DNA of 7,579 bases. Origin: Gammaproteobacteria bacterium. Lineage in GTDB: Bacteria > Pseudomonadota > Gammaproteobacteria > Steroidobacterales > SZUA-146. Every line of letters starts with the position of its first letter. Position 1 is the stretch's first letter. Where the stretch lies: positions 1 to 7,579 of the forward strand of contig QIGP01000165.1 of the NCBI GenBank assembly GCA_003228965.1. The letters are read 5' to 3'. The notes beneath the pieces are model-generated. The model did no database searches. It was not told where the DNA came from and worked only from the letters and a program-made list of their open reading frames with translations. Made by a program: the position numbers and the translations under genes. This document shows positions 6,653 to 7,579 of this stretch, in pieces.

Positions 6653-7579
6653 GTATTGTAGAGAAGGCTGTAAAGAAGCATCGTAAGAGCGGCAAAAAGC
6701 AGTCTTCCGATTCTGGAAGCACTCAGGAAACCGTGCGCCTACAACCGCACGAAGAGCCCACATTAATTCCGGCTCAGGAATTGAAAATTGAGGAACGCGC
6801 GGAGATCAAACTTCAGTCGTCGCCAATTATGGCAGACGACGCAGACGAATTGCCCGGAGTTCCAGCGCTACAAAAGCAGCGCGTGCTGCACCTGGATTTC
6901 GATGCGCTTCGCGAGGCCAGTATTGTGCCTGCCGACGATCTTGCGCCGCATATGGCCGATGAATTCCGACGCATTAAGCGCCCGCTGATTGCCAACGCAT
7001 TTGGTAAGGGCGTGGTGCCTGTAGAAAATGGCAACCTGCTCATGTTGTGCAGTGCTTTTTCAGGTGAAGGGAAGACTTTTACTTCAGTCAACCTTGCGAT
7101 GAGCCTGGCACTTGAGCGAGAGCGCACAGTGCTGCTCGTTGACGCCGATGTGGCCAAGCCGCACATTAGTCGTGCTCTTGGCATCGATCACCAGCTCGGT
7201 TTAATGGATTTGCTAACCGATGAGACGCTGGACATTAGCGACGTGTTGGTTCAAACCGATATGCCAGGGCTACGTATTTTACCTGCAGGCACACGGCACC
7301 AGTATTCAACGGAATATTTGGCCAGTGACAAAATGCAGGAACTAATGGACGAGCTGGCTGGCCGCTATCCTAATCGCATGATTATTTTTGATTCTCCGCC
7401 GCTGCTGCAAACTTCAGAGGCGCAGGTGCTGGCAAGTTTAGTGGGGCAAGTTGTCATGGTCATTCACGCCGGAAAGACGCCGCAAGCTGCGGTAGACGCT
7501 GCGCTTGAATTGATAGATTCCAATAAAGCGATTAATTTAATTTTGAACAAGTGTCGCGTGCAGTCTTCCAACGACTACT
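6649..7579 (+). CDS. XrtA-associated tyrosine autokinase (BY-kinase), 3' end outside window
   Basis: The ATG at 6649 overlaps the chain-length stop in an ATGA, with AGGGA (6633-6637) 11 nt upstream, so translational coupling is likely. 310 residues are visible and the frame stays open to the edge. The N-terminus, MSIVEKAVKKHRK, is the short helix typical of these kinases and is followed by a charged, probably disordered linker to about residue 100. EFRRIKRPLIANAF precedes the P-loop domain. Walker A is SAFSGEGKT (135-143, Lys142), Walker A' is LLVDADVAKP (162-171, Asp165/Asp167) and Walker B is MIIFDSPPLL (244-253, Asp248). Such cytoplasmic kinases autophosphorylate on a C-terminal tyrosine cluster, controlling assembly with the chain-length protein. 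The visible part ends SSNDY just at the edge, so the cluster, if present, would begin here or just beyond. Given a family length near 300, only a short tail is probably missing. Confidence 0.93.
   Translation, partial: MSIVEKAVKKHRKSGKKQSSDSGSTQETVRLQPHEEPTLIPAQELKIEERAEIKLQSSPIMADDADELPGVPALQKQRVLHLDFDALREASIVPADDLAPHMADEFRRIKRPLIANAFGKGVVPVENGNLLMLCSAFSGEGKTFTSVNLAMSLALERERTVLLVDADVAKPHISRALGIDHQLGLMDLLTDETLDISDVLVQTDMPGLRILPAGTRHQYSTEYLASDKMQELMDELAGRYPNRMIIFDSPPLLQTSEAQVLASLVGQVVMVIHAGKTPQAAVDAALELIDSNKAINLILNKCRVQSSNDY

Noticed and set aside
6813..7184. Open reading frame of 123 codons on the - strand inside the kinase gene
   Set aside because: It lies antisense to the P-loop domain with clear kinase motifs on the + strand. 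Its Ser/Arg-rich translation looks like a reverse-frame shadow and no recognisable domain is seen.

Overview
The window is part of an exopolysaccharide locus of the XrtA/PEP-CTERM (exosortase) type. Three genes on the + strand form the recognisable core: a short outer-membrane polysaccharide export lipoprotein (4332-4961), a Wzz-type chain-length determinant (5060-6652) and a separate BY-type tyrosine autokinase that runs off the right edge (from 6649). Two large TPR-repeat proteins of the PrsT-like family lie to the left. This combination, with coding at intermediate GC, suggests a Gram-negative bacterium, most likely a gammaproteobacterium or relative. That assignment is inference; no rRNA or species marker is present.

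Layout: 2-1819 (+) is the C-terminal part of a PrsT-like TPR protein whose start lies outside the window. It meets tail-to-tail, across a 62-bp gap, a second complete TPR lipoprotein on the - strand (4008 down to 1882). A 323-bp intergenic region (4009-4331) separates this lipoprotein from the divergent export gene. It holds candidate promoters for both directions and a perfect 15-bp palindrome. A 98-bp gap (4962-5059) between the export gene and the chain-length gene holds a 36-bp interrupted dyad. Its centre resembles a CRP-family site, placed at class II distance from a -10 hexamer. The chain-length and kinase genes overlap by 4 bp and are almost certainly cotranscribed.

How they work together: by family knowledge, the inner-membrane chain-length protein and the cytoplasmic autokinase jointly control polymer length, doing the job of a fused Wzc. 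The outer-membrane lipoprotein forms or caps the export route. The TPR lipoproteins are probably periplasmic or outer-membrane scaffolds of the same EPS/PEP-CTERM system. Exosortase, glycosyltransferases and PEP-CTERM substrates are not in this window.

The core system is a known type. The points most worth a second look are the CRP-like class II promoter inside the operon, the convergent pair of PrsT-like proteins (one lacking the family's C-terminal module), and the operator-like palindrome at the TPR lipoprotein promoter.
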